A DNA stretch of 64,000 nt, from NCBI RefSeq assembly GCF_039543245.1, contig NZ_BAABJJ010000014.1:177026-241025 (forward strand), read 5' to 3'. The notes under the pieces are model-generated. The model saw nothing but the letters and a program-made list of their open reading frames with translations. It did no database searches and was not told the DNA's origin. This document shows positions 56,822 to 64,000 of the stretch, one piece after another. The stretch comes from Algibacter_G agarivorans. GTDB lineage: Bacteria > Bacteroidota > Bacteroidia > Flavobacteriales > Flavobacteriaceae. Each line of letters opens with the position of its first letter. Position 1 is the stretch's first letter. The position numbers and the translations under genes are program-made.

Positions 56822-57140
56822 AGAAAGTTCTTTTATAGAAACAAAATCTTACTATGAATTAACACATACAGAATCTATTCCGAGCAAGGCATTATATGAA
56901 AAATTCCTGAATTGGGTAAGTGGTGAGTTTGAACTTTATTTACAAGAAAGATTAAATGGGTTACAAATATTTTATCCAGGAGGTTTTTTTTATATTACTG
57001 AAACAGAGAGAAGCAGGGATGTTATTTATTTTAAAATAATAGTTAAAAATAAGTATAAGCAAAAAGGTGTTCAAATTAACAACCAGATATTCGGCATTTT
57101 AGATCATGTAATAAAACTGAAAAGACCTTCTATGTCTTAA
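56814..57140 (+). CDS. Small hypothetical protein at the end of the GlcNAc operon
   Basis: 108 residues, no signal peptide and no membrane helix; rich in aromatics (YYELTH, FELYLQERLNGLQIFYPGGFFYITE) with a basic C-terminus. Its ATG overlaps the last eight bases of the ASPIC gene, which supports real translation by coupling. I do not recognise the family. The next 770 bases hold only gene remnants, so this is the end of the operon, and the gene could be a partly eroded or recently joined piece. Confidence 0.6.
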   Translation: MNKESSFIETKSYYELTHTESIPSKALYEKFLNWVSGEFELYLQERLNGLQIFYPGGFFYITETERSRDVIYFKIIVKNKYKQKGVQINNQIFGILDHVIKLKRPSMS

Positions 57141-57157
57141 AAGCCTTAATGCAGATG

Positions 57158-57231
57158 TGGAGGATATCGGACTCGAAACGATCGCCTCTACGCTGCCAAC
57201 GTAGCGTTCTAGCCAAATGTGCTAATGCCTC
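57158..57231 (-). pseudogene. Degraded tRNA-Ala (GGC anticodon)
   Basis: On the minus strand a tRNA-like fold is readable. The anticodon stem-loop CTACGTTGGCAGCGTAG is intact with GGC at 34-36. The T-loop TTCGAGT and 3' acceptor half ATCCTCCA are kept, but the T-stem has one mismatch. The D-stem (GCAC/GAAC) no longer pairs, and the 5' acceptor half (GAGGCAT) mispairs with the 3' half at positions 2-71 and 5-68. The 3' half is well kept and the 5' half is worn, so a functional tRNA is unlikely. Confidence 0.75.
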
Positions 57232-57462
57232 ATATTTTGGTAAAAAATTCTCTATTACGCTTTACAACACAAAACATATCAGGCTTATGAGATTCAAAAT
57301 GCAATAAAAACGCTTTCAAACGTGGTAGCTTTTTTAGTTTTAGAGGTATTTCTTATTAAAGACTTTAAATCCTTATTTAAATGAAAATGGACTTCATTAT
57401 TGATGGTATGGTGTTTTAGCCAATAAAAAATCTATAGTGGCTTTAAATTTTTCCTCTTGCAT
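57230..57462 (-). pseudogene. Probable remnant of a universal stress protein gene
   Basis: Three minus-strand blocks in shifted frames read coherently: MQEEKFKATIDFLLAKTPYH; HTINNEVHFHLNKDLKSLIR and the stretch up to TTFESVFIAF; then ESHKPDMFCVVKRNREFFTKI and a stop. The last block resembles the C-terminal part of flavobacterial Usp proteins (helix, then a DM-x-VVKR-x-x-x-FF strand-helix). The final frameshift is one extra T. The stop codon touches the 5' end of the tRNA remnant. Family assignment is moderate. Confidence 0.45.
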
Positions 57463-57690
57463 TATTGAATATATAGTGTAAACAAAACTATAGAATGATA
57501 TAGTAGATAGTATTCTACAAATAATTTTTTTTAAGTTGTATCAATTTTATAATATCTAGTTTAACTTGTAAATAACAAGTGAACTGATAAAATTGCACTT
57601 ATAGATGATTTTAAAAAGTTTATCGATTAAACGCGATCACTATCTTGATAAGAGACTATGGCATAAATGTTTAGAGTCAATCTAATTTTT

Positions 57691-57718
57691 TTGGTTCGAA
57701 AGAAATTATATATATTTG
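57691..57718 (+). promoter_or_regulatory. Predicted promoter upstream of the PID-CTERM leader
   Basis: TTG at 57691-57693, 17-base spacer, then TATATTTG at 57711-57718 (exact TAnnTTTG). About 195 bases before the PID-CTERM ATG. Confidence 0.6.
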
Positions 57719-57877
57719 CTTTGTTAATGAAAAACGAGGGGTTTTTTTTAGTCAGATATACTTTTTTAATAATAAAGAAGTTATTCTTTTATGTAAAATA
57801 AAATTACAAAATATGTGTTTCGTCGATTTTTTCAGCGTTTCGCAGATGTTTTTTGCTGAATAAAAAGTATAAATATT

Positions 57878-57906
57878 TTGTAAACTCTCTTTTTTTCATA
57901 CATTTG
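57878..57906 (+). promoter_or_regulatory. Predicted leaderless promoter of the PID-CTERM gene
   Basis: TTG at 57878-57880, 18-base spacer, TACATTTG at 57899-57906; the ATG follows only 7 bases later, which is where transcription should start. Confidence 0.65.
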
Positions 57907-57913
57907 TTACCCC

Positions 57914-58117
57914 ATGACCATACAAAATAAAAGAATATTTGCCTCAATCTTATTTGTATTAATAAGTGTTGTATGTACTGCTCAAGGTTCTATACCACCA
58001 CCACCTGGGCCACCACCACCACCTGGTTTTCCTATTGATGGAGGTCTTCTATTTGGTATGATTTTCGCGTTATTTTATGGTGTTAAAAAATTAGTGTTTC
58101 CAACAAACAATAATTAA
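57914..58117 (+). CDS. PID-CTERM mini-protein
   Basis: 67 residues: a signal peptide (RIFASILFVLISVVCTAQG), a proline-rich stretch (IPPPPGPPPPPGFP), then the tripartite PID-CTERM end: the PIDGG motif, a hydrophobic segment LLFGMIFALFYGV and a basic tail KK. Apart from the signals there is almost no mature body. PID-CTERM domains are short Bacteroidota C-terminal sorting-type signals; the job of such mini-proteins is unknown. A consensus promoter ends 7 bases before the ATG, so the transcript is probably leaderless. It converges on ribE with a 2-base gap. Confidence 0.8.
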   Translation: MTIQNKRIFASILFVLISVVCTAQGSIPPPPGPPPPPGFPIDGGLLFGMIFALFYGVKKLVFPTNNN

Positions 58118-58119
58118 GA

Positions 58120-58710
58120 TTACTTCTTAAGTTCTATAAGTTTAGCCACATATTTTCCTAAAACATCAAATTCTAAATTTACAATAGTACCAACTTTAAA
58201 GGTGTTAAAATTTGTATACTTATAAGTATAGGGTATAATAGCTACACTAAAGGTGTCTCTTTTTGAATTTACAACTGTTAAGCTAGTGCCATTTACAGTA
58301 ATAGAACCTTTTTCAATGGTTATGTTATTTAGTTTTGAATCATAATTAAAAGTAAAAACCCAACTACCATTTTCTTCAACGATATTAGTGCAAGTAGCAG
58401 TTTGGTCAACATGGCCCTGCACAATATGGCCATCAAGCCTGTCGCCTAATTTCATGGCACGTTCAAGATTTACTTTATCGGTAATCTTTAAATGACCTAT
58501 ACTCGTTTTATCTAAAGTTTCTTTAATGGCTGTTACGGTATACTCATCGTTATCTATTGCAACAACCGTTAAACAAACCCCGTTATGAGCAACACTTTGG
58601 TCTATTTTTAATTCTGAAGTGATAGTACTTTTAATTGAGATATGAAGGTTGCCAAGATCTTCTTTTAAATTTGAAACGACACCAATATCTTCAATAATTC
58701 CGGTAAACAT
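58120..58710 (-). CDS. ribE: Riboflavin synthase alpha chain
   Basis: 196 residues, the family length, made of two similar lumazine-binding halves. The first starts MFTGIIEDIG with SVAHNGVCLTVVA; the second has LGDRLDGHIVQGHVDQTA and ITVNGTSLTVV. The enzyme dismutates two 6,7-dimethyl-8-ribityllumazine molecules to riboflavin. Single gene, divergent from pdxA. Confidence 0.95.
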   Translation of the reverse strand: MFTGIIEDIGVVSNLKEDLGNLHISIKSTITSELKIDQSVAHNGVCLTVVAIDNDEYTVTAIKETLDKTSIGHLKITDKVNLERAMKLGDRLDGHIVQGHVDQTATCTNIVEENGSWVFTFNYDSKLNNITIEKGSITVNGTSLTVVNSKRDTFSVAIIPYTYKYTNFNTFKVGTIVNLEFDVLGKYVAKLIELKK

Positions 58711-58731
58711 ATTATTATCTGTTTATTTAGT

Positions 58732-58739
58732 TAAATTTG
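58732..58739 (+). promoter_or_regulatory. Possible -7 box of the pdxA promoter
   Basis: TAAATTTG matches TAnnTTTG in the ribE-pdxA divergent gap, 85 bases before the preferred pdxA ATG. No good -33 TTG. Confidence 0.4.
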
Positions 58740-58824
58740 CCATACCAAATGAATATCAAAATAAGTTATTGTATTTGTTTCTTTGGTAGAAAATCAAAAT
58801 TACAAACAAAAGTTGTCTTTTTTA

Positions 58825-59895
58825 ATGAAGCAAGCAGAAAATATAATAGTAGGAATATCTATAGGAGATTTAAATGGTATTGGTGGGGAAATTGTTTTAA
58901 AAACGTTTGAAGACCCAAGAATGTTAGATTTTTGTACACCTGTAATTTTTGCTTCGGCAAAAGTCATGATGTTTTATAAGTCTTATTTTAAATCTGAAAT
59001 CAATTTTCATGGCATAAACAGCATGAATCAATTGGCTATCGGAAAAGTAAATGTATTTAACTGTTGGAATGAGCCAGTAAAAATTGAGTTTGGTGTAGAA
59101 GACATTAAAATAGGGACTTATGCCATAAAATCCCTAGAAGCAGCAACCAAAGCTTTAAAGAATAATGACATTCATGTTTTGGTAACAGCACCAATAAACA
59201 AACATAATATTCAGTCGGAAGATTTTAAATTCCCAGGCCATACCGATTATTTAGCACAAGAACTTGAAGGTGAAAGCTTAATGTTTATGGTAACAGATAC
59301 GCTAAGAGTTGGTTTGCTAACAGACCATGTACCCGTTAAAGATGTTTCAATTCATATTACTCCAGAATTAATTGAACAAAAAATAAACACAGTTTATGAT
59401 TCTCTTAAAAAGGATTTTAAAATACAGAAACCAAAAATTGCTGTTTTAGGCATTAACCCACATACTGGTGATAATGGTGTTATTGGGAGTGAAGATGATG
59501 ACGTTTTAAGGCCCACACTTCAAAAAATAAAAGAAGCTGGAAAATTGGTTTATGGACCTTATGCTGCCGATAGTTTTTTTGGGTCGGATAATTATAAAAA
59601 TTTTGATGCTATTATTGCTTCGTATCACGATCAAGGTTTAATACCTTTTAAAACATTGTCATTTGGTCAAGGCGTTAATTTTACAGCTGGGTTAAATAAA
59701 GTAAGAACTTCACCAGACCATGGCACCGCTTATGAGATTGCTGGAAAGGGTGTGGCCGACGAAAACTCCTTTAAAGAAGCTGTTTTTACTGCCATCCAAA
59801 TATTTAAAAATAGGTTTGGTTATGAACAACTAACAGCTAATCCTCTAAAAAAATCCCCAAGAAACCAGCGTCGTAAAGGCTTGAAACCTAGTTAA
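58825..59895 (+). CDS. pdxA: 4-hydroxythreonine-4-phosphate dehydrogenase
   Basis: 356 residues from the ATG at 58825, which gives the normal start IIVGISIGDLNGIGGEIVLKTFEDPRM; an open extension back to a TTG at 58783 is probably untranslated. Family motifs include VTAPINKHNIQ, FPGHTDYLAQE, LGINPHTGDNG, ASYHDQGLIPFKTL and TSPDHGTAYEIAGKG, which hold the metal-binding histidines. It oxidises 4-phosphohydroxy-L-threonine in the DXP-dependent pyridoxal phosphate pathway. Followed by the yceD-rpmF cluster, which has its own promoter. Confidence 0.95.
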   Translation: MKQAENIIVGISIGDLNGIGGEIVLKTFEDPRMLDFCTPVIFASAKVMMFYKSYFKSEINFHGINSMNQLAIGKVNVFNCWNEPVKIEFGVEDIKIGTYAIKSLEAATKALKNNDIHVLVTAPINKHNIQSEDFKFPGHTDYLAQELEGESLMFMVTDTLRVGLLTDHVPVKDVSIHITPELIEQKINTVYDSLKKDFKIQKPKIAVLGINPHTGDNGVIGSEDDDVLRPTLQKIKEAGKLVYGPYAADSFFGSDNYKNFDAIIASYHDQGLIPFKTLSFGQGVNFTAGLNKVRTSPDHGTAYEIAGKGVADENSFKEAVFTAIQIFKNRFGYEQLTANPLKKSPRNQRRKGLKPS

Positions 59896-59970
59896 GATAT
59901 ATAATAAACAAGCAATTAAAGATATAAACAAAAAAATGTTTATAAGTACTGTAGCGTAAATAAAAATTCA

Positions 59971-59978
59971 TATATTTG
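59971..59978 (+). promoter_or_regulatory. -7 box of the yceD-rpmF promoter
   Basis: TATATTTG, exact TAnnTTTG, 24 bases before the ATG at 60002. The -33 TTG is not evident. Confidence 0.55.
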
Positions 59979-60001
59979 CAGGCTCAAAATATGTTGTGAT
60001 A

Positions 60002-60541
60002 ATGAAGCCATTGAAAGAGTTTACAATTCCATTTGTAGGGCTAAAGGTAGCAAAGCATCAATTTGAGTATAAAGTAGAGCAAGCGTTCTTTGAACATTTT
60101 GAGTATGAAGATTTTAACGATGTAAATATTACAGTTAGTGTTGAATTAGAAAAAAAGACAACATTACTAGAATTTCATTTTAAAATTTCTGGATGGGTTA
60201 ATGTGAATTGTGATTTAACTAACGAACCTTATAATCAAGCCATTGAAAATGAATTTGATTTGGTTGTTAAGTTTGGCGATGCATATAATGATGAACATAT
60301 TGATATCCTTATTCTGCCACATGGTGATTATGAAGTTAATATACAGCAATATATATATGAATTAACCATACTAGCTGTACCAGTAAAACGCATTCATCCT
60401 GGAGTAGAGGATGGCACATTAGATTCAGATATACTTGAAAAATTAGAAGAATTAAGCCCTGGGCTTAAAGAAAGTAAAGACAAAGAAGAGGACATTGATC
60501 CTCGTTGGAATACATTAAAGAAATTATTAACGGATAAATAA
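60002..60541 (+). CDS. DUF177/YceD-family protein
   Basis: 179 residues from the ATG at 60002; a GTG two codons earlier is possible. Typical YceD/DUF177 pattern: FTIPFVGLKVAKHQFEYKV, then FKISGWVNVNCDLTNEPY (the conserved Cys region), FDLVVKFGD, and an acidic C-terminal half with DPRWNTLKKLL. It lies 9 bases upstream of rpmF, the near-universal position. YceD is linked to 23S rRNA accumulation and ribosome assembly in other bacteria and plants. Confidence 0.9.
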   Translation: MKPLKEFTIPFVGLKVAKHQFEYKVEQAFFEHFEYEDFNDVNITVSVELEKKTTLLEFHFKISGWVNVNCDLTNEPYNQAIENEFDLVVKFGDAYNDEHIDILILPHGDYEVNIQQYIYELTILAVPVKRIHPGVEDGTLDSDILEKLEELSPGLKESKDKEEDIDPRWNTLKKLLTDK

Positions 60542-60550
60542 AAATATAAA

Positions 60551-60754
60551 ATGGCACATCCTAAAAGAAAAATCTCGAAAACAAGAAGAGATAAAAGAAG
60601 AACACATTACAAAGCAACTGCGCCACAGATTGCTACATGCCCAACAACTGGGGAACCACATTTGTATCACAGAGCACACTGGCATGAAGGAAAACTTTAT
60701 TACAGAGGTCAAATTTTAATTGATAACTCAGAAGAAGTAGAAAACGTAGCATAA
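60551..60754 (+). CDS. rpmF: 50S ribosomal protein L32
   Basis: 67 residues. MAHPKRKISKTRRDKRRTHYKATAP is the L32 signature, followed by CPTTGEPHLYHRAHW and YYRGQIL. The zinc-finger cysteines of some L32 forms are reduced to one Cys, so it is a zinc-independent form. The C-terminal extension (NSEEVENVA) is acidic. A strong terminator follows, separating it from fabH. Confidence 0.97.
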   Translation: MAHPKRKISKTRRDKRRTHYKATAPQIATCPTTGEPHLYHRAHWHEGKLYYRGQILIDNSEEVENVA

Positions 60755-60776
60755 ATAAATTATGCATGCATATATT

Positions 60777-60805
60777 AAAACGCTCATTTATGAGCGTTTT
60801 TTTTA
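60777..60805 (+). terminator. Terminator after rpmF
   Basis: Stem AAAACGCTCAT / ATGAGCGTTTT, 2-nt loop, then a T-run. Confidence 0.9.
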
Positions 60806-60938
60806 TGAAATACTTTTTCTAGATGACAAAAACATGTAATTTGCATGTTATTACGTCAAAATTTAGTAGTTTTCGAAAAATTTTGAACGTTTTTGTCCAA
60901 TATTTTAATAATTTTTTGGTCCAATTAACTATAAAGTT

Positions 60939-61940
60939 ATGAGTAAAATCTCAGCAGCGATTACAGCTGTAGGCGCATATGTGCCAGAATATGTATTAAC
61001 CAATCAAATCCTTGAAACGATGGTTGATACTAATGACGAATGGATTACCAGTAGAACGGGGATTAAAGAACGTCGAATTCTTAAAGACGAAGGAAAAGGA
61101 ACATCATATTTGGCTATTAAAGCAGCCGAAGACCTTATAAACAAAAAAGGTATTGATCCCAAAGATATAGAGCTTGTTATTGTTGCAACAGCAACTCCAG
61201 ATATGAAAGCGGCTTCAACAGCATCGTTTACTGCTTCTGAAATTGGAGCTACAAATGCATTTTCGTTTGATATGGATGCCGCATGTTCTAGCTTTTTATA
61301 TGGTATGTCTGTAGCTGCTAGTTATATTGAATCAGGACGCTATAAAAATGTATTACTTATAGGAGCAGATAAGATGTCTTCTATAATTAATTATAAAGAC
61401 AGAGCCACTTGTATTATTTTTGGTGATGGAGCAGGAGCTGTTTTATTTGAACCTAATGAAGAAAATTTAGGACTTCAAGATGAATATCTAAGAAGCGACG
61501 GTACCGGAAGAGCGTTTTTACAAGCCACTTACGGAGGGTCTTCTTATACGCTTACTCCAGAAGCTATGGAAAAAGGAGGGCAATATGCATTTCAAGAAGG
61601 TAGGACTGTATTTAAAAATGCTGTATTTAATATGGCTGATGCTACTGCTAAAATATTAGAACGTAATAATTTGACTAAAGATTCTGTTGATTGGCTTGCT
61701 GCACATCAAGCAAACAAACGTATTATTGATGCCACAGCTCAACGAATAGATTTAGAAGAACATAAAGTGATGATGAATATCCAAAAATACGGAAATACAA
61801 CATCGGCAACCTTGCCATTACTTATAAACGATTATGAATCTCAACTCAAAAAAGGCGATAATATTATATTTGCTGCTTTTGGAGGCGGATTTAATTGGGG
61901 AGCCATTTATTTAAAATGGGCTTATAATTCAAAAAACTAA
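60939..61940 (+). CDS. fabH: 3-oxoacyl-ACP synthase III (FabH)
   Basis: 333 residues. NDEWITSRTGIKERRI near the N-terminus, catalytic Cys in DMDAACSSFLYG (about 116), His in WLAAHQANKRI and Asn in YGNTTSATLPLL complete the Cys-His-Asn triad; FAAFGGGFNWGAIYLKW is at the C-terminus. It condenses acetyl-CoA or a branched starter with malonyl-ACP to begin fatty-acid synthesis. Position between rpmF and accB is the usual flavobacterial order. In the 133-base gap upstream there is an AACATG/CATGTT inverted repeat (60831-60849). Confidence 0.96.
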   Translation: MSKISAAITAVGAYVPEYVLTNQILETMVDTNDEWITSRTGIKERRILKDEGKGTSYLAIKAAEDLINKKGIDPKDIELVIVATATPDMKAASTASFTASEIGATNAFSFDMDAACSSFLYGMSVAASYIESGRYKNVLLIGADKMSSIINYKDRATCIIFGDGAGAVLFEPNEENLGLQDEYLRSDGTGRAFLQATYGGSSYTLTPEAMEKGGQYAFQEGRTVFKNAVFNMADATAKILERNNLTKDSVDWLAAHQANKRIIDATAQRIDLEEHKVMMNIQKYGNTTSATLPLLINDYESQLKKGDNIIFAAFGGGFNWGAIYLKWAYNSKN

Positions 61941-61962
61941 CCACTAACTAATTAGCAAAATT

Positions 61963-62433
61963 ATGGATATAAAAGAAATTCAAAACTTAATTAAGTTTGT
62001 TGCCAAATCTGGTGCGAGTGAGGTTAAATTGGAAATGGATGATATCAAAATTACCATTAAAACAGGGTCAGAGCAAGAGGGTACTGCAGTACATTATGCA
62101 CCAGTTCCAGCTCCAGTGCCACCAGTTGCAGCAACTCCTGCTGCTGCTGCTTCAGATGCAGTTGCACCAACTGCTGTTACTGAAGATTCAAAATATATTA
62201 CAATCAAATCGCCAATAATTGGTACGTTCTATAGAAAACCATCACCAGACAAACCATTATTTGTTGAGGTAGGACAAACTATAGCAGAAGGCGATGTACT
62301 ATGTGTTATCGAAGCTATGAAACTGTTCAATGAAATAGAATCTGAAGTTTCAGGAAAGATAGTTAAAATATTAGTTGACGATGCTTCACCGGTAGAATTC
62401 GATCAACCACTATTTTTAGTAGACCCATCATAA
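61963..62433 (+). CDS. accB: Biotin carboxyl carrier protein of acetyl-CoA carboxylase
   Basis: 156 residues: an N-terminal helix (IQNLIKFVAKSGASEVKLEMDD), an Ala/Pro-rich linker (about 45-75) and a biotinyl domain with EAMKLFNEIE, biotinylated Lys about 120. It carries CO2 from biotin carboxylase to the carboxyltransferase. It lies 22 bases after fabH and 103 bases before accC. Confidence 0.96.
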   Translation: MDIKEIQNLIKFVAKSGASEVKLEMDDIKITIKTGSEQEGTAVHYAPVPAPVPPVAATPAAAASDAVAPTAVTEDSKYITIKSPIIGTFYRKPSPDKPLFVEVGQTIAEGDVLCVIEAMKLFNEIESEVSGKIVKILVDDASPVEFDQPLFLVDPS

Positions 62434-62458
62434 CCTATTAAAAATTCCAATATCTAAA

Positions 62459-62476
62459 TCCTGATAACTATCGGGA
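62459..62476. repeat. Diverged copy of the CCCGATAGCTATCGGG repeat in the accB-accC gap
   Basis: TCCTGATAACTATCGGGA is an imperfect copy of the palindrome seen at 22600-22615. It is flanked by related, roughly inverted stretches (AAATTCCAA and TTGGAATTT), so much of the 103-base gap is one repeat unit inserted inside an operon. Confidence 0.6.
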
Positions 62477-62536
62477 CTCAAAATCCAATATTCGGAATTT
62501 GGCGATTGGAATTTGTAATTTTTAATTCAAAAAGGT

Positions 62537-63889
62537 ATGTTTAAAAAAATATTGATTGCCAATAGAGGGGAAATAGCATTGCGTGTTATTAGAACCTGTA
62601 AAGAAATGGGGATTAAAACAGTGGCTGTTTACTCTACTGCAGATGCAGAAAGTTTGCATGTTAAATTTGCAGATGAAGCGGTTTGCATAGGACCTCCTGC
62701 AAGTAGCGAGTCTTACTTGAAAATGTCTAATATTATATCGGCTGCAGAAATTACTAATGCAGACGCGATTCACCCAGGATATGGTTTTTTATCAGAAAAC
62801 GCTAAATTCTCAAAAATCTGTGAAGAGCATGGCATAAAATTTATTGGTGCTTCTCCAGATATGATTGACCGTATGGGAGATAAGGCTAACGCCAAAGAAA
62901 CCATGAAAGCTGCTGGCGTACCTTGTGTACCGGGAAGTGATGGTGTAATTGAAACTTTTGAAGATTGCCAAAGAATAGCTAAAGAGACCGGTTACCCTGT
63001 AATGCTTAAAGCATCTGCAGGTGGCGGAGGTAAAGGTATGCGTGGTGTTTTTAAACCAGAAAACCTTAAAGATGCTTGGGATTCTGCAAGACAAGAATCT
63101 AGAGCTGCATTTGGGAATGATGATATGTACATGGAAAAACTTATTGAGGAACCAAGGCATATTGAAATTCAAATTGTGGGGGATTCTCGAGGTAAAGCTT
63201 GTCATTTATCAGAAAGAGATTGTTCTATTCAGCGTCGTCATCAAAAATTGACAGAAGAAACGCCATCACCATTTATGACGAATGCACTTCGTAAAAAAAT
63301 GGGAGATGCTGCTGTAAAAGCATCAGAATATATTAAGTATGAAGGTGCTGGAACGATTGAGTTTTTAGTTGATAAAAATCGTAACTTCTACTTTATGGAA
63401 ATGAATACGCGTATTCAAGTAGAACACCCAATTACAGAACAAGTTATAGATTTTGACTTAATTCGTGAGCAAATTTTAGTAGCTGCAGGTGTTCCAATTT
63501 CTGGAAAAAATTATACACCAAAGTTACATTCTATAGAATGTAGAATAAATGCAGAAGACCCATTTAACGGATTTAGACCATCACCAGGTGTTATTACAAC
63601 ACTACATGCTCCAGGAGGTCATGGCGTGCGTTTAGACACTCATGTTTACGCTGGGTATGCGATTCCGCCAAACTATGATTCTATGATCGCTAAGTTAATT
63701 ACAACGGCGCAAACCAGAGATGAAGCTATCAATAAAATGAAACGTGCTTTGGACGAGTTTGTAATAGAAGGTATTAAAACTACCATTCCTTTCCATAGAC
63801 AATTAATGGATCATCCAGATTATTTAGCAGGTAATTATACCACTAAATTTATGGAAGATTTTGTCTTACAAAAGCAAATAGAAGAATAA
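62537..63889 (+). CDS. accC: Biotin carboxylase subunit of acetyl-CoA carboxylase
   Basis: 450 residues, the family length. FKKILIANRGEIALRVIRTCKEMGIKTVAV opens the biotin-carboxylase N-domain; the ATP-grasp has MLKASAGGGGKGMRGV, and EMNTRIQVEHPITEQV holds the catalytic Arg and Glu residues; HSIECRINAEDP follows. It carboxylates the biotin of AccB with ATP and bicarbonate, the first step of fatty-acid synthesis. Ends the cluster, with a strong terminator after it. Confidence 0.97.
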   Translation: MFKKILIANRGEIALRVIRTCKEMGIKTVAVYSTADAESLHVKFADEAVCIGPPASSESYLKMSNIISAAEITNADAIHPGYGFLSENAKFSKICEEHGIKFIGASPDMIDRMGDKANAKETMKAAGVPCVPGSDGVIETFEDCQRIAKETGYPVMLKASAGGGGKGMRGVFKPENLKDAWDSARQESRAAFGNDDMYMEKLIEEPRHIEIQIVGDSRGKACHLSERDCSIQRRHQKLTEETPSPFMTNALRKKMGDAAVKASEYIKYEGAGTIEFLVDKNRNFYFMEMNTRIQVEHPITEQVIDFDLIREQILVAAGVPISGKNYTPKLHSIECRINAEDPFNGFRPSPGVITTLHAPGGHGVRLDTHVYAGYAIPPNYDSMIAKLITTAQTRDEAINKMKRALDEFVIEGIKTTIPFHRQLMDHPDYLAGNYTTKFMEDFVLQKQIEE

Positions 63890-63893
63890 ATTG

Positions 63894-63926
63894 AAATCTC
63901 CGAAAGTAATTTCGGAGATTTTTTTT
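63894..63926 (+). terminator. Terminator after accC
   Basis: Stem AAATCTCCGAAA / TTTCGGAGATTT with a GTAA loop and a run of Ts. The remaining 74 bases of the window hold nothing recognisable. Confidence 0.92.
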
Positions 63927-64000
63927 GTTAGGCACTTTCAGAAGTAAGTCCAAAAACTATTCATTTTTAAAAAGGATTGGAGTATTATTCATATTTCTTC

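Larger units (their letters stand above)
57463..57913. other. AT-rich region with two plus-strand promoters upstream of the PID-CTERM gene
   Basis: About 450 bases. Left half: nothing recognised. Right half: a promoter at 57691-57718, then a 24-codon frame (57727-57801) starting MKNEGFFLVRYTF and rich in Phe and Leu, and a second promoter at 57878-57906. The short frame may be chance; alternatively it is a leader peptide or part of a small transcript. Confidence 0.5.

Overview
The window is AT-rich DNA from a member of the Bacteroidota, almost certainly a marine flavobacterium (Flavobacteriaceae). The evidence is two SusC/SusD pairs, TAnnTTTG-type -7 promoter boxes with TTG -33 boxes, no Shine-Dalgarno dependence, a PID-CTERM mini-protein, LytTR/LytS signalling and the gene orders yceD-rpmF-fabH-accB-accC and glgE-mak-glgB.

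Layout. 1-5.2 kb: the tail of an unknown membrane protein, a SulP anion transporter translationally coupled to a tandem universal stress protein, and a CPA1 Na+/H+ antiporter. 5.2-16.2 kb, minus strand: an alpha-glucan locus (GT4 glycogen/maltose-1-phosphate synthase, glgC, glgE, maltokinase, glgB) followed by a GH31 alpha-glucosidase. The synthase is of the actinobacterial GlgM-like kind, so the locus can plausibly build glucan through maltose-1-phosphate (GlgC-GlgM-GlgE) as well as by kinase recycling of maltose; no treS is present. 16.2-16.9 kb: a decayed response-regulator gene. 16.9-23.3 kb: a small lipoprotein, lepA, dusB, a repeat-rich gap, a LolC/E-type permease, rbfA, a methylmalonyl-CoA epimerase and a CAT-anticodon tRNA.

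23.5-39.4 kb: a GntR-type regulator and a plus-strand operon susC-susD-GH36-SSS symporter-glpK-glpD-FG-GAP/ASPIC lipoprotein. A cytoplasmic GH36 enzyme beside glycerol kinase and glycerol-3-phosphate dehydrogenase, without a glycerol facilitator, points to uptake of an intact alpha-glycosyl-glycerol, such as the red-algal osmolyte floridoside, and its cleavage inside the cell. Three helically phased direct repeats lie just downstream of a near-consensus promoter and are candidate operators.

39.4-57.1 kb: an N-acetylglucosamine / chito-oligosaccharide locus. Minus strand: NagX-like membrane protein, FHS-family sugar permease, LytTR regulator and LytS-like kinase. Plus strand: susC-susD, a NagB deaminase fused to a PIG-L deacetylase, GH20 hexosaminidase, BadF-type GlcNAc kinase, a second FG-GAP/ASPIC lipoprotein and a small unknown protein. 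Together these cover sensing, uptake, hydrolysis, phosphorylation, deacetylation and deamination to fructose-6-phosphate.

57.1-57.9 kb is a gene graveyard with a degraded tRNA-Ala(GGC) and a probable universal-stress-protein remnant. 57.9-64 kb holds a PID-CTERM protein expressed from an apparently leaderless promoter, ribE, pdxA and the yceD-rpmF-fabH-accB-accC lipid/ribosome cluster.
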